DNA of 64,000 nucleotides from positions 1 to 64,000 of the forward strand of contig NZ_CABVPP010000006.1 of assembly GCF_902499075.1 (NCBI RefSeq), written 5' to 3'. Positions 11,101 through 18,819 of this stretch are shown piece after piece. Made by a program: the position numbers and the translations under genes. The notes under the pieces were generated by a model that was not told the origin of the DNA, did not search any database, and saw nothing but the letters and a program-made list of their open reading frames with translations. Position 1 is the first letter of the stretch, and the number at the start of each line of letters is the position of its first letter. The stretch is from Burkholderia pseudomultivorans (GTDB lineage: Bacteria > Pseudomonadota > Gammaproteobacteria > Burkholderiales > Burkholderiaceae).

Positions 11101-14100
11101 CGCAAGGTGCGGCGCCACCCGCACGGCTACCTCGTCCGGCGTCAGTGGCCGCCCTTCCGGGCCCTGCATCGCATCGGCCGAGATGCCGTGGCCGAACACC
11201 ACGTGATGACCGGGCGGCGACATCAGCCCGCGCTGGCCGATCGCATGCAGCCGGTCGCTTTCCGGCATCAGCATCGTATCGACCGGGCGCAGGAATTCGG
11301 GATGCAGTTTCGCGTCGATGCCGGTCACGTCGTCGAAGCCCGGCTGCAGCACCGACCGGCCGTGGACCGTCGTCGTGACGATCCCTTCATTGACGATCCG
11401 CCGATCCGTATAGACGCCGCTGTTCGGCAGGTAGGTTTTCTGCGGAATGCCGGACAGGCCGTCGTCCGGCTCCGTTTCCTGCTCGTCGCGCGCGGCCCAT
11501 TCGTCGGCCTTGAAAACCCGGCCGGTGCCGACGTCGGCCAGCGGCGTCGGCACGTAGACCGGCGGTTCGGTCCCGTCCGGCTCCGCCGCGAGACGCGGAT
11601 GCGCGGGCCGCTGCGGCGTCGCGCCCTGCCCGCCGCCATCGCCGCGCCGCCCGCTGTCCGCCTGCGGATCGATCTGCTGCTCGATCGGGCGCACCGGCTC
11701 GACCGGCGCATCGCCATGCGCGGCCGCGCCGGGCACCGTTTCGCCGCGCGACGCGTACACCGTCGGCAGATCGCTCGCGTCCGGCGCTTCGGGAATATGC
11801 AGGTAGAGCCGCGTCGACACGTCCGGATCGTCGGCCGGCACGACGATCTTGTCGCTGTTCGGATGCAGGACCAGCGCGCCGGTGCCGCGCACCGAGTTGG
11901 ACGCGATCGACGCGATCACGGGCGCCTGCAGCTCGTATGCGAGTTCCTGCGCGAACGGATAATCGCCGGAACCGAGGTAGCAGCCGGTCAGCAGCACGCC
12001 GTTGCCCGCCGTATAGGCCGGATCGTCGAGCAGCTTGCGCGCGAACAGCTTCGGCGGCATCCGCTCGCCGTCGAGCGTGACGGCGGTCGAGCTGTCCCAC
12101 CTGACGTTCTGCGGCGTCGTGCCGTGCGATTCGACGATGTCGAAGCCCGATACCTTCAGGAACCGGCGCGCGGTCGGATGGCCGAGCAGGTTCACGACTT
12201 GCGAGCCCGGCACCGGCCGCAGTTCCAGCGGATTGAGCAGCACTGGCTGCGCGCGGCCCGGCGAGAACTTGCCGTTCGTGTCGGGCTCGATCTGGAAGCG
12301 CGCGAGCCGGCGGTTCGGGTCGGGATCGGCGCGCCGCCAGCCGGCTGCGTCCCCGCTGCCGTTGCGGCCATACACGGGCGCCTGGATCAGGTCCGCGAAT
12401 TCCTGCAGCAGTTGCGGATCGGCGCCGCTGTGCGCGCCGTCGAGCGCGACCGGCACGCCCGGCGTATAGCCGTTCCACGCCAGCTGTTCGAGCGCGTGCG
12501 TCATCTCGAGCGCGCTCGCCGCGCGGCCGCTGCGCGGATTGACGATCGAGCCGCGCCTCGTCAGCACGCGCCATACGTACACGCCGAGCGGCACGCGCGC
12601 TTCGGCGGCCGCGTCGCTGCCGCCCCAGCGGTTCGAGACCGGACGCGGCGCGACGTTTTGCCAGTCGACCCGGCGCGGCGCGCCCTGCTCGACGATCGGC
12701 AGCCCCGGCGAGAAACGATAGGTGCGCGGCCCATGCTGCACCGAATGATCGGGCACGCCGGCCCGATCGGGCGCACCCGGTTCCAGCACGATGCTGCTCG
12801 TATAGCCCGAGTCCGGGCTGCCGTCGCTGCGGGAGCGCGGCGAGCGCCACGCGACGAAGCCGCTCGCGCCGTACACGTCGACGCCCAGCACGTTCGCGAG
12901 CAGTTGCGCGAGCGGGCTCACGCGCGTGCCGGCGCCGCACGCATAGAGGATCACCGGCGACTTGCCGTCCCAGCCGCTGCGCCGGACCATGTCGGCCATC
13001 TCTTCGGCGCTGATCGCCTTGCCGGCCGCATTCGCGAACGAATCGGCCCACGCATGCGCGTACACCGCGAAATAGCCGGGCGGCACTGGCATCAGCGGCC
13101 GCTCGCCGGCGGGCAGCCGGTTCTCGGGTTGCGCCGGGTTGGTCGAATAGATCGCGAGATCGGCTTCGCGACGCGGATAGGCGCCCCACTGCGTTTCGGC
13201 CAGGCCGAGCGGCGCGTTGATCACGTCGATGCGTCGGCCGTCCTCGTAGCGGATCAATGGCTTCGCGGGATCGAATCCGCGCGGATACAACACGCGCAGC
13301 GGACGGTCGTACGCGCCGTTCATCGACAGCTGGAGCCCGTTGCGCGCATCGTTCGCGGCAACACGTCCGGCGATCGCTTCGGGCGGCACCGTGCCGTCCG
13401 CGGCCAGCGCGCTGCGGTCGACCAGCGCGACCGCATAGCGGCCCGCCACCGCGCCGTCCTGCGCGACCATCAACGCGTCGTGGAACGCCGCATAGCGCGT
13501 CACGTCGATCGTGCCGTCTTCGTCGCGCACCGCCGCCGGGTCGCTGCCCGCGTTCGCGCGGCGCGCGTCCGCGTTCGCTGCGCGCAGGTCGTCTCCGAGG
13601 TCGCCCTTTTCAGTGGCGGGCAGCCCGTCCTGCTCCGGCGCGCGCGCATTGCCTTCGGTGTCCTCGAGCGCATACACGTAGTACTCGATGTTCTCGAGCC
13701 GGTTGCCGCTGTCGAGAACCGACCCGACGACCTTGCCGAGAATCTCCGGATCGGCGGCGACATGCGCGGGAATCTCCCAGGACGCGGGGCGCGCGTTCGC
13801 CGCAGGCACGCCGGTTTCGGCCGGCGCAGTCGGCCCCGCCTCGTCGCCGGACAACGCTTCGGCAACGGCCGGCGTCGCTTCGCCGCCGGCCGCTTCGGAA
13901 TCGGGGGCCAGCCGCAACGCGATCGCGTCGCCGTCGTCGGCGATCCCGTTCGAGCCCTTCGTGCGGCGCGCGCGCAGCCACGACGCGAATTTCGAGCCGC
14001 GCCCGGCATCGGCCGGCGCGAGCGGTTCGCCGTCGTCGGCCGTCTCGCCGAAGCTGGCCGCCTGCTTCTCCGCGTGCTGCCACGGATTGCCGATCTCGCC

Positions 14101-17100
14101 GACCGCGAGCCGCTGGTTCACCAGCCCGTCCGACAGCATCGTGTGCATCACGTCGAGCGCCGTCGGCCTCGCGACCGGCGGCGTCGCGGGCGTCTTCGTG
14201 ATCGCGCGGATCGGCCGCTCCATCAGCGTGTGCGAGCCGAGCCCCATCTGCGCGACGCCGATCCCGAGGTTCAGCAACTGCTGCGCGCGATCGGAATCGG
14301 ACATCGCGTCCCAGTTCTTGAGCAGCGACGCGCCCTGGTCGAGCATCTGGTAGCCGCCGATCGCGCCGCCCGACACATTGAACACCGCGGCCGTGCGGCC
14401 GGTCGTCTGCGCGAGCGAATCGAACGCGTCGGCCTGCTGCGCGAAGCGGCCCAGGCCGGCCAGTTCGGTCACCGCGCCGTCGCCGCGCGACGCCAGCGTC
14501 AGCATGTCCGACATCTGCCCGGTCGTGCGCAGCAGCGACGACGCTTCCGCGAGCGACTTCGCCGCGAAGCCGAGCCCGCCGCCCGCCATCCCCGCGCCGC
14601 TGCCGATCAGGCTGAGCCAGTCGCCGCGCGCCTGCGCGTTGCCGAAGCCGGTCGACTGACCGTGTTCGCTGAGGTTGTGCAGGTCGCCGATCGCGGTCGG
14701 CACGCCGACCGCCATCCCGGTGCCGACCGCCGTCCACGCGGCGACCAGCAACGGCGCGGCCACCGTGCCGATCCCGCTCGCAACCAGCACGACACCGCCG
14801 GCCGCCGCGAGGATGCCGGTGCCGATCTCGAGCACGTGCTCGAAGCGCTGCCAGCCGGTGGTCACGTGCGCGGACTGCGTGTCGTACTCGACCGGGCCGC
14901 CGGACGCCGGGCCGATCGTCAGGTTCTTCGGGATATACAGCGTGCCGTCGTCGGACAGCGCGTTGTTGTGCCGGTAGTCGTCGATGCTCTTGTATTCCCA
15001 GCCGCGATCGTCGATCAGCCGATACTCGTTCGGACTGCCTGCGACCTGCACCTTGAACAGCGCGCTCGGGTTCGCGCCCGAATCCTTCGACACGTAGTAG
15101 ATCGGCACGAGCGACACGACCGGGTGATCGCCGCCGACCTTGCGGATATGGTCGACCACGGTCTGGATCATCTGCGTCGCGGCCGAATTCTGCGCGTACA
15201 GCGACTTGTCGTTCACGGCCGTGCCGTTCAGCAGCTGCCCGTTGCCGACGATCATCTGCTCGAGCAGCGCCATCGACGGCACGTCGTTCGCATCGGTCGG
15301 CACCGCGCCCGGGTCGTCGGGCTGCATCCCGAGGCCCGCGCCGACGAAGTTCGTCAACTGGTTGGAGCCGGCCGTGAACGTATACGACTTGTCGTCGAAA
15401 TGCTTCTGGAAATCGCTGAAATACGCGTGCAGCTGCTTCGACGGATCGGCATTGAACAGCTTGTAGCTGGCCGTCGCGGCCTGCTGGTTGCGCGTGTTCT
15501 GCGCATGCTCGGTGCCTTGCTGGTAGCGCAGCTGGAAGTCGTTCGCGAAGCCCGCGCGAAACCGGTCGTCGCCCTGCATCTGCGACAGCAGCGCCTTCGA
15601 CAAGGCCGGATCGACGCCCGACGCGAGCGCCTGGCGCACGCCGTCGAAACCGTATCCCGGGTCGCTGCCGCGCAGCGTGTAGATCAGCGTCTTGGCATTG
15701 CCCTTGTCGTTCAGCAGCCAGCTCGCGACGTCGTCCTCGCGCTGCACGGGGACGCCGCTCGCAGTCGGCTGCTGGTCCGCGAGCCCGACCGCGACGCTCA
15801 GCCCCTTGTAGAACTCGGTGCCCTGCCCGTACGGCTGCGGCGTGCCCGTGTTGTTCTGAAACCACTTGTCGTTGAAATCCTTCTCGACCGTGTCGAGCAC
15901 GACGCCGGCGAATTCGGGCGGCGCATCGGCGAGGATGTCCTGCATCCACTTGCCGGCCTTGTCCGCGTTCATCGTGCCGTCGTTGCGCGCCTGCACGCTG
16001 GCCGTATCGGTCGCGCTCGCATCGGGCTTCTTCATCAGCGGATCGATCTGCGCATGGATGAAGCTCGCGTTGAAATGCGGCTGGCCGGCCTGCGTCCACA
16101 GCGTCTGGCGCTCATCCAGCGAGAACGACGCATCCATGTTGGTCTTCAGCACCTTGAGCGCCGCGCTGGCGCCGCCGGGACCCTGCATTGCCTGGTCGAC
16201 CTGCTGCTTCGTGTACTGCAGCCGCACGTCGGGCGCGGCCGCGAGCAACAGCTGGATCTGCTTCTGCGGGTCGCCCTTCGCCTTCGGATCGACGTGCGCC
16301 ATCGCGTACTGGAACACGCCCTGCTGATCGAGCTGGTCCTTCAGCGCCTTGGCCTTGGCCGGGTCCTTCACGTTGGCCGGGTTCACCTCGGCCCCCGTCA
16401 TCTTGACGAACGCCTCCGCGAGCGGATTCTGCTGCGCGAGCGCCTTCTCCTGCGGCGACAGCGTCGGATCGTTCGGATCGACGGTCTGCCCGGTCTCCTG
16501 CAGCAGCGCGAACGTGACCGGATCGGACTGTGCGAGCTGCTTCATCTGCGGCGACAGCGACGGATCGTCGGGATTGATCGTCGCGATCGTGCGCTTGAGC
16601 TGGCTCTGCTCGCCCAGCACGTCGACGAGGCCGGTGTACCACATGCCGTCGTGATTCTGCTTCACGGCCGCGACCGCCTGTTTCTGCTCGTCCGCCGTCA
16701 CGTAGTTCAGCGCGGTATCGTCGCCGCCGATCACCTTGTCGTACTGGCTCTGCGCCTGCGACATCTCTTGCGTAATGTCGGCCTCGTCGGCGCGGCGCGC
16801 GCCGCCCGGTTCCTTCTGCCACGCCGCGTAATCGGCCTTCGCGTCGTTCAGGCGCAGCGTAGCGGCCGACACGCTGTATTCGTGGCGCAGCGCATTGGTC
16901 AGCGCGGTGTACGCGCTGTCCTGGTTCGCGTCGGCCGTGCTCGCCGCCTGGCGAAGCTGCGCGCCGGTGTCGGGATCCGCGCGCCGGACGCCGCCGGGCA
17001 AGCTGTTGTACTGCGTCAGATCGGCATGCGCGTCCTGGTCGTGCTGCGCCGCGAGTGCGAACTGGAACGCCTTCTCGTTGGTCGCCCGCTGCGGCGCCGA

Positions 17101-17532
17101 TTCCGCCGCGACCGACTTCTGCGCGGCGTCGACGACGTCGCCGAGCACCGGATCGTTCGGCGAGGCCTTGCGCAGGTCCGCTGCGACGCCCGCGATCGCC
17201 TTGTTCGTATCGCCGCCGCCGTCGGCGGCGACGCGCATCTGGTTCTCGACGGCCGCCTGCACCGCGCCCCACGCGGATTCGGCCTTCTTGACCTGGTTGT
17301 CGAGGTCGGCCTGCGACGCGCCCTGGTCGTGCAGGCGCTTGAGCGTCGCCATCTCGGCCTGGGCCAGCCGGAGCAGACGCTGGGTCTCGGCCTGCGCCGC
17401 CGCGAGGGCCTTCTGTTCGGGCGTCTGCGCCGGCGGCGCGCCGCTCGCGCCATTGCGGTTCGCCGGGTCGTTGTCATTGTGCGGCGGCGGCACGTATGTC
17501 GATCCGCCCCCTCCCACAGCCATCAACACCAT
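5194..17532 (-). CDS. Giant 4112-residue toxin-like protein: tandem caspase-like (clan CD/C80-like) modules, DUF4781-like region, terminal LysM
   Basis: Start ATG at 17532 has GGGAGA seven bases upstream; the frame is open further but without support. Residues 30-800 are mostly helical and polar, with a 32-residue duplication at 319-382. Residues about 799-1020 resemble DUF4781 and contain a long hydrophobic run at 905-943. Four related alpha/beta modules follow. Three carry a His after one strand and a Cys after the next, as in CPD/C80 autoproteases: His1493/Cys1532, His1803/Cys1851 and His2115/Cys2154. The module around 1700 has lost both residues. Residues about 3300-3540 have a barrel-like alternation of strands and helices. 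A membrane segment lies near 3933-3956, a Pro/Thr/Ser linker at 3958-4039 and a LysM at 4041-4112. There is no signal peptide. Export, target and role are unknown. The family may be catalogued under DUF4781 or LysM, but I recall no functional description. Confidence 0.8.
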   Translation of the reverse strand: MVLMAVGGGGSTYVPPPHNDNDPANRNGASGAPPAQTPEQKALAAAQAETQRLLRLAQAEMATLKRLHDQGASQADLDNQVKKAESAWGAVQAAVENQMRVAADGGGDTNKAIAGVAADLRKASPNDPVLGDVVDAAQKSVAAESAPQRATNEKAFQFALAAQHDQDAHADLTQYNSLPGGVRRADPDTGAQLRQAASTADANQDSAYTALTNALRHEYSVSAATLRLNDAKADYAAWQKEPGGARRADEADITQEMSQAQSQYDKVIGGDDTALNYVTADEQKQAVAAVKQNHDGMWYTGLVDVLGEQSQLKRTIATINPDDPSLSPQMKQLAQSDPVTFALLQETGQTVDPNDPTLSPQEKALAQQNPLAEAFVKMTGAEVNPANVKDPAKAKALKDQLDQQGVFQYAMAHVDPKAKGDPQKQIQLLLAAAPDVRLQYTKQQVDQAMQGPGGASAALKVLKTNMDASFSLDERQTLWTQAGQPHFNASFIHAQIDPLMKKPDASATDTASVQARNDGTMNADKAGKWMQDILADAPPEFAGVVLDTVEKDFNDKWFQNNTGTPQPYGQGTEFYKGLSVAVGLADQQPTASGVPVQREDDVASWLLNDKGNAKTLIYTLRGSDPGYGFDGVRQALASGVDPALSKALLSQMQGDDRFRAGFANDFQLRYQQGTEHAQNTRNQQAATASYKLFNADPSKQLHAYFSDFQKHFDDKSYTFTAGSNQLTNFVGAGLGMQPDDPGAVPTDANDVPSMALLEQMIVGNGQLLNGTAVNDKSLYAQNSAATQMIQTVVDHIRKVGGDHPVVSLVPIYYVSKDSGANPSALFKVQVAGSPNEYRLIDDRGWEYKSIDDYRHNNALSDDGTLYIPKNLTIGPASGGPVEYDTQSAHVTTGWQRFEHVLEIGTGILAAAGGVVLVASGIGTVAAPLLVAAWTAVGTGMAVGVPTAIGDLHNLSEHGQSTGFGNAQARGDWLSLIGSGAGMAGGGLGFAAKSLAEASSLLRTTGQMSDMLTLASRGDGAVTELAGLGRFAQQADAFDSLAQTTGRTAAVFNVSGGAIGGYQMLDQGASLLKNWDAMSDSDRAQQLLNLGIGVAQMGLGSHTLMERPIRAITKTPATPPVARPTALDVMHTMLSDGLVNQRLAVGEIGNPWQHAEKQAASFGETADDGEPLAPADAGRGSKFASWLRARRTKGSNGIADDGDAIALRLAPDSEAAGGEATPAVAEALSGDEAGPTAPAETGVPAANARPASWEIPAHVAADPEILGKVVGSVLDSGNRLENIEYYVYALEDTEGNARAPEQDGLPATEKGDLGDDLRAANADARRANAGSDPAAVRDEDGTIDVTRYAAFHDALMVAQDGAVAGRYAVALVDRSALAADGTVPPEAIAGRVAANDARNGLQLSMNGAYDRPLRVLYPRGFDPAKPLIRYEDGRRIDVINAPLGLAETQWGAYPRREADLAIYSTNPAQPENRLPAGERPLMPVPPGYFAVYAHAWADSFANAAGKAISAEEMADMVRRSGWDGKSPVILYACGAGTRVSPLAQLLANVLGVDVYGASGFVAWRSPRSRSDGSPDSGYTSSIVLEPGAPDRAGVPDHSVQHGPRTYRFSPGLPIVEQGAPRRVDWQNVAPRPVSNRWGGSDAAAEARVPLGVYVWRVLTRRGSIVNPRSGRAASALEMTHALEQLAWNGYTPGVPVALDGAHSGADPQLLQEFADLIQAPVYGRNGSGDAAGWRRADPDPNRRLARFQIEPDTNGKFSPGRAQPVLLNPLELRPVPGSQVVNLLGHPTARRFLKVSGFDIVESHGTTPQNVRWDSSTAVTLDGERMPPKLFARKLLDDPAYTAGNGVLLTGCYLGSGDYPFAQELAYELQAPVIASIASNSVRGTGALVLHPNSDKIVVPADDPDVSTRLYLHIPEAPDASDLPTVYASRGETVPGAAAHGDAPVEPVRPIEQQIDPQADSGRRGDGGGQGATPQRPAHPRLAAEPDGTEPPVYVPTPLADVGTGRVFKADEWAARDEQETEPDDGLSGIPQKTYLPNSGVYTDRRIVNEGIVTTTVHGRSVLQPGFDDVTGIDAKLHPEFLRPVDTMLMPESDRLHAIGQRGLMSPPGHHVVFGHGISADAMQGPEGRPLTPDEVAVRVAPHLAPGQDVTLYSCFGGSARHDPLRVAPAQVRAANATFATTLAQRLSELTGRPTSVWAPPDILMVRPDGSVAVRVTRLTGQIDRDRLAMQVFRGDPARAGRPALVADDASAGAQPDAPAAARPMTDAAARPTVPRVPDPTFADPAYDFTPIPDGTFESVTLDHPFRSALAERPGVIGDAARVTRAGGTVSQHWPSYFLDEPEPTRVIDDVMTAFDAAGLTNLRVEFMTRDGSIPLGSGTDFGAIDPEDGWFRFSGTVPETRVARAGHDPSAAEPRALPSGAQRVGHDDLERAFDSAQAAANDYAYVPADALPDETAFAQPDLTSQQRIAARVAANRAAVDAAAHTDAVLLSTLGHDPANAVRIATPDGELFKPAGADAYVVRTRDAASGDASYRLVGVDRNGLPEGYAAVHASGMRALGAADGTPTWPTLGAAGPGGRLAGAANEPAGAASPATVSGHAGAPAVPEGGTSTAVAEAREAQAAAWLDSLDRRTLTRVDGAQAPTLDGLGRKLGRNAQVLITEHTARPGKNAEHAPPAFVAVLETDEHGVPGPVRMLDGRRVPPALRKALAKTGAKGRNARRGYDFYVSPVAHDELMRFGGPSKIKSHDGRSSWSVAASGRKIDATLAADMTKLHDAPAFKRPRQAVAAVEGERRWIHVVDDETGKVLGYAARNTNHTWKYYEKAPLGDTEIPEQDLRTVFRRQRRGGIPVGRSPRRGIRFVVSDVKPEIVDRIGGFKPAKDPAVDTPPRRKAGDVFQSLVPVRWSPTRAKAGGEASAASTSPLVDPHLLPSDASAFHAIDFSGNNAQHLLSAIRNGAVDGERHVVYVFRTDGAVAEALGNPIGVISARGGKMRWFDAIRHANNASHRGVSLDEMPIGDDRFGADLHFLLTRLPPRAFLKAARPTRVAALETRAQALAEHLSDAEARGRQSAPFRALAARTRQTYNDVRGELQRMRRGAPPAGAKPRTLSIEPYQPGLASATAIEYSLRNGAAETGDYFETYDQIEAFNKQTQRSGDVNLVLKGEPQAVMVDAGMWRTLLNKLYVARDVSTSASRFLPIPGKLQARTRRFGAATVADKRIRQIFTRSDPQLQDRMVPMARAFSLRDDPALMTQLVERHGGVMPIVTLVVDPHSLAAALGKAHDPEFLRAVHALGEQENTVFDGENGRILPAPGSDGKPLALDDLAHLHRWLDEAAKSGFAIRLETAPSRALVSGSDYRFQSGTNDTYHDYVRLFSALEQWANDNPDTVAPNVMVTFHGWDAVPESVPGGGHETLLRAVLERDGLEWVHMGLSYGTHGADFVGNQPLTAALAKLIVEYRDRPDVIGRLHGADALTRVFERVDRQTLANQHQLLFAEVERIGAADGMTPADVAALRKRLYEGNTTVLLNQARKATIEYATPRWEADGNPPRNGTEERARAFGERWLAKYGAGVPERVTTHSQARVATAGEPVEYWRSVVRAPALINDGTKPLGASRREAAQLGQVKIPDEKRGQAELYALRVHKRMLDGDKPQSSQQVVVDIGVAGAIDVIGVGGLVTLGRESGRTATNSLSVGMRVGRLFQALHHGTVASLKNGDPRVFDHVVDRLVHGMQTQLRANHFDVNGRGAQLEQIAREGKAKAAQLRKLNADKLLSFDDTVTHTKAIAADMLAQMQGVVGGTSLKLLHHGSPRHMVGRVGRLLALSGYAGSVAMNATEAIAHGNWLAGGQALGGLFSGAYTGVVYAGSLRGVNAENRSQIARTVSAVGDYATSAASVASGIHTMMTGDPTGALTMASGILLGAGRLHTHFPNATPWMERVPTAIALAPVVIFGVVQGVNLVVAATSDDKDKSPAGSPKSTGASGGVTPTPGASLAPSGAPGATATATPVVPTTPATQRPNASATPATPGVQPSNSSSPSTQPPTSAPQTVTVVAGDSLWTIAERHESSLLAAARVPADEQQQMTSERRIAVALDEILQLNRNFAQNPAQIDPGQRVIVG

Positions 17533-17870
17533 GTTCGTTCTCCCGCGGCCTGCGTGACGCGGCGTGATGCGCCGCAAAAACGGCGGACAGCCACGCGCAA
17601 TGGTCCATTGTGCCGAACGGAAATCGGTCGAAAAGGCGTGAATTACGTAGTCGCCGGCGCGATCGCGCCGGCTGCGCAAGACGCCTGCTACGAACGGGGA
17701 AGCGGCGGCGAGCGGTCGAGGCGCGTGCCGGGCGGCCGTCGGTCGTATCAGACGGGAAATTTTTCCGATTGCCGCCGGCCAGGTCATAACGACAGGCTCG
17801 CCCGATCGCCGCATTCTGGTGTACGTTCCGGACCAGCATCCAGTCAGCCCGAGCGACGACCGCCAACCGC
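17533..17870. promoter_or_regulatory. Divergent control region of the giant gene and the 207-residue gene
   Basis: This 338-bp region holds two perfect palindromes. CAATGG-T-CCATTG lies at 17598-17610, 66 bp upstream of the giant gene's start. A 20-bp perfect palindrome at 17653-17672 is centred on GCGATCGC within CCGG-flanked arms. An AT-rich patch (GGGAAATTTTTCC-like, about 17755-17769) sits nearer the plus-strand gene. The palindromes could be operators or cruciform-forming elements. No clean sigma-70 promoter was identified. Confidence 0.4.
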
Positions 17871-18494
17871 ATGCACTACCGCCCCGACGATCTCCACCGC
17901 CTGTTTTCGTGCGTGCCGACGCTCCGGCTGAACCGTCCCGCGCCGGCCGAGTCGTTCCTGGACGCCGCCGTCGCGGTCGGCGACGAACTCGCGCACGTGC
18001 TGCGCGACTATCCGCACGTCCGCTACGCACCGCTCGACTTCCACTATCTGTGCCATCAAAGCCTGTGCGCGCTGGACGATGCGCTGCTGGCCGACCTGAC
18101 GCAGGATTCGAATCCCGGCGGATGGCACGGCGCGCACTGGGCCGCGTTCCTGATCGCGCTCGCGGGCGACGCGCGTTACCTGCCGCATCTCGATGCGGTA
18201 CGGTCCCATCGCGGCGTTCAATGGGCGGCCGGGCTTGCGGATGCCGCGGTACGCGCCGATGCCGCGTCCGATGCGTCGCGCTGTTGCCGGCTGATCGTCG
18301 CGCTCCGCGATCAGTTGGCGCCGCTGCCGCGCGTCGGCGTGCGACTGCGCATGTACGCGGCTCCCGATGACATCGATTCGACGGCCAGCGCGGTTCGCAC
18401 CGCATATCGCAGCGGCGACTTCGAGGCCGCGCTCAGGCTGGCCCGTCGCGAACCGGCCGGCGATGCGGCCGACGCACGCACGATCGCGCGCTGA
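17871..18494 (+). CDS. Hypothetical protein, divergent from the giant gene
   Basis: A 207-residue soluble protein that I do not recognise. It has no signal peptide or membrane segment. The composition is rich in Ala, Arg, Leu, His and Cys, and most of it looks helical (DAAVAVGDELAHVLRDY, VQWAAGLADAAVRADAAS, AVRTAYRSGDFEAALRLAR). The last of these has the feel of a single TPR-like helix pair. Two cysteine clusters are visible (CHQSLC near 61-66 and ASRCCRL near 137). It starts 338 bp from the giant gene in the opposite direction, so shared control is possible. A role as partner or immunity protein of the giant is speculation. Coding is supported by its length and its strong GC-3 bias. Confidence 0.65.
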   Translation: MHYRPDDLHRLFSCVPTLRLNRPAPAESFLDAAVAVGDELAHVLRDYPHVRYAPLDFHYLCHQSLCALDDALLADLTQDSNPGGWHGAHWAAFLIALAGDARYLPHLDAVRSHRGVQWAAGLADAAVRADAASDASRCCRLIVALRDQLAPLPRVGVRLRMYAAPDDIDSTASAVRTAYRSGDFEAALRLARREPAGDAADARTIAR

Positions 18495-18819
18495 GATCCT
18501 GCAGCCGCGTCGCCGGATGGACGATCGAGCCGCGCCCATGCGGCGACGGCAAGCCGATCGCCGCCGCGCATGGCGCCATCACGGCGACGAGCACGCGCTT
18601 CGCCGAAAGCGTCTGCGTGCATGCGCCAGCAAGACAAGGCCCGCTCTCGGTGCATCCGGTCCTCGGCTCGCGGCGGCGATTATGCGCGATTTCGCAGAGG
18701 TGCTTTCCTGTGCAGCGCCTTAATCGACCGGCGCGCGATCTCCAATAATGGCCGCTCGATCCGTCGGCCGCCACACGGGGCCGCTCAAACAATAAAAAAC
18801 TCCTATGCATTCCTACCAG
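18495..18819 (+). other. Intergenic region ahead of the porin
   Basis: About 320 bp without a convincing gene. It becomes AT-richer towards the porin (AAACAATAAAAAACTCC just before the start), as expected for a promoter and leader. No palindrome or clear -35/-10 pair was recognised. Confidence 0.35.

Noticed and set aside
5503-17931. An open plus-strand frame of about 4100 codons antisense to the giant gene
   Set aside because: It is a shadow of a GC-rich gene read in the complementary frame. It is extremely Arg-rich and shows no domain, signal or motif, whereas the minus-strand frame gives LysM and repeat modules with a ribosome binding site.
17871-18494. Immunity protein for the giant
   Set aside because: The position is suggestive, but no sequence feature, overlap or shared direction supports it, so it is listed only as hypothetical.
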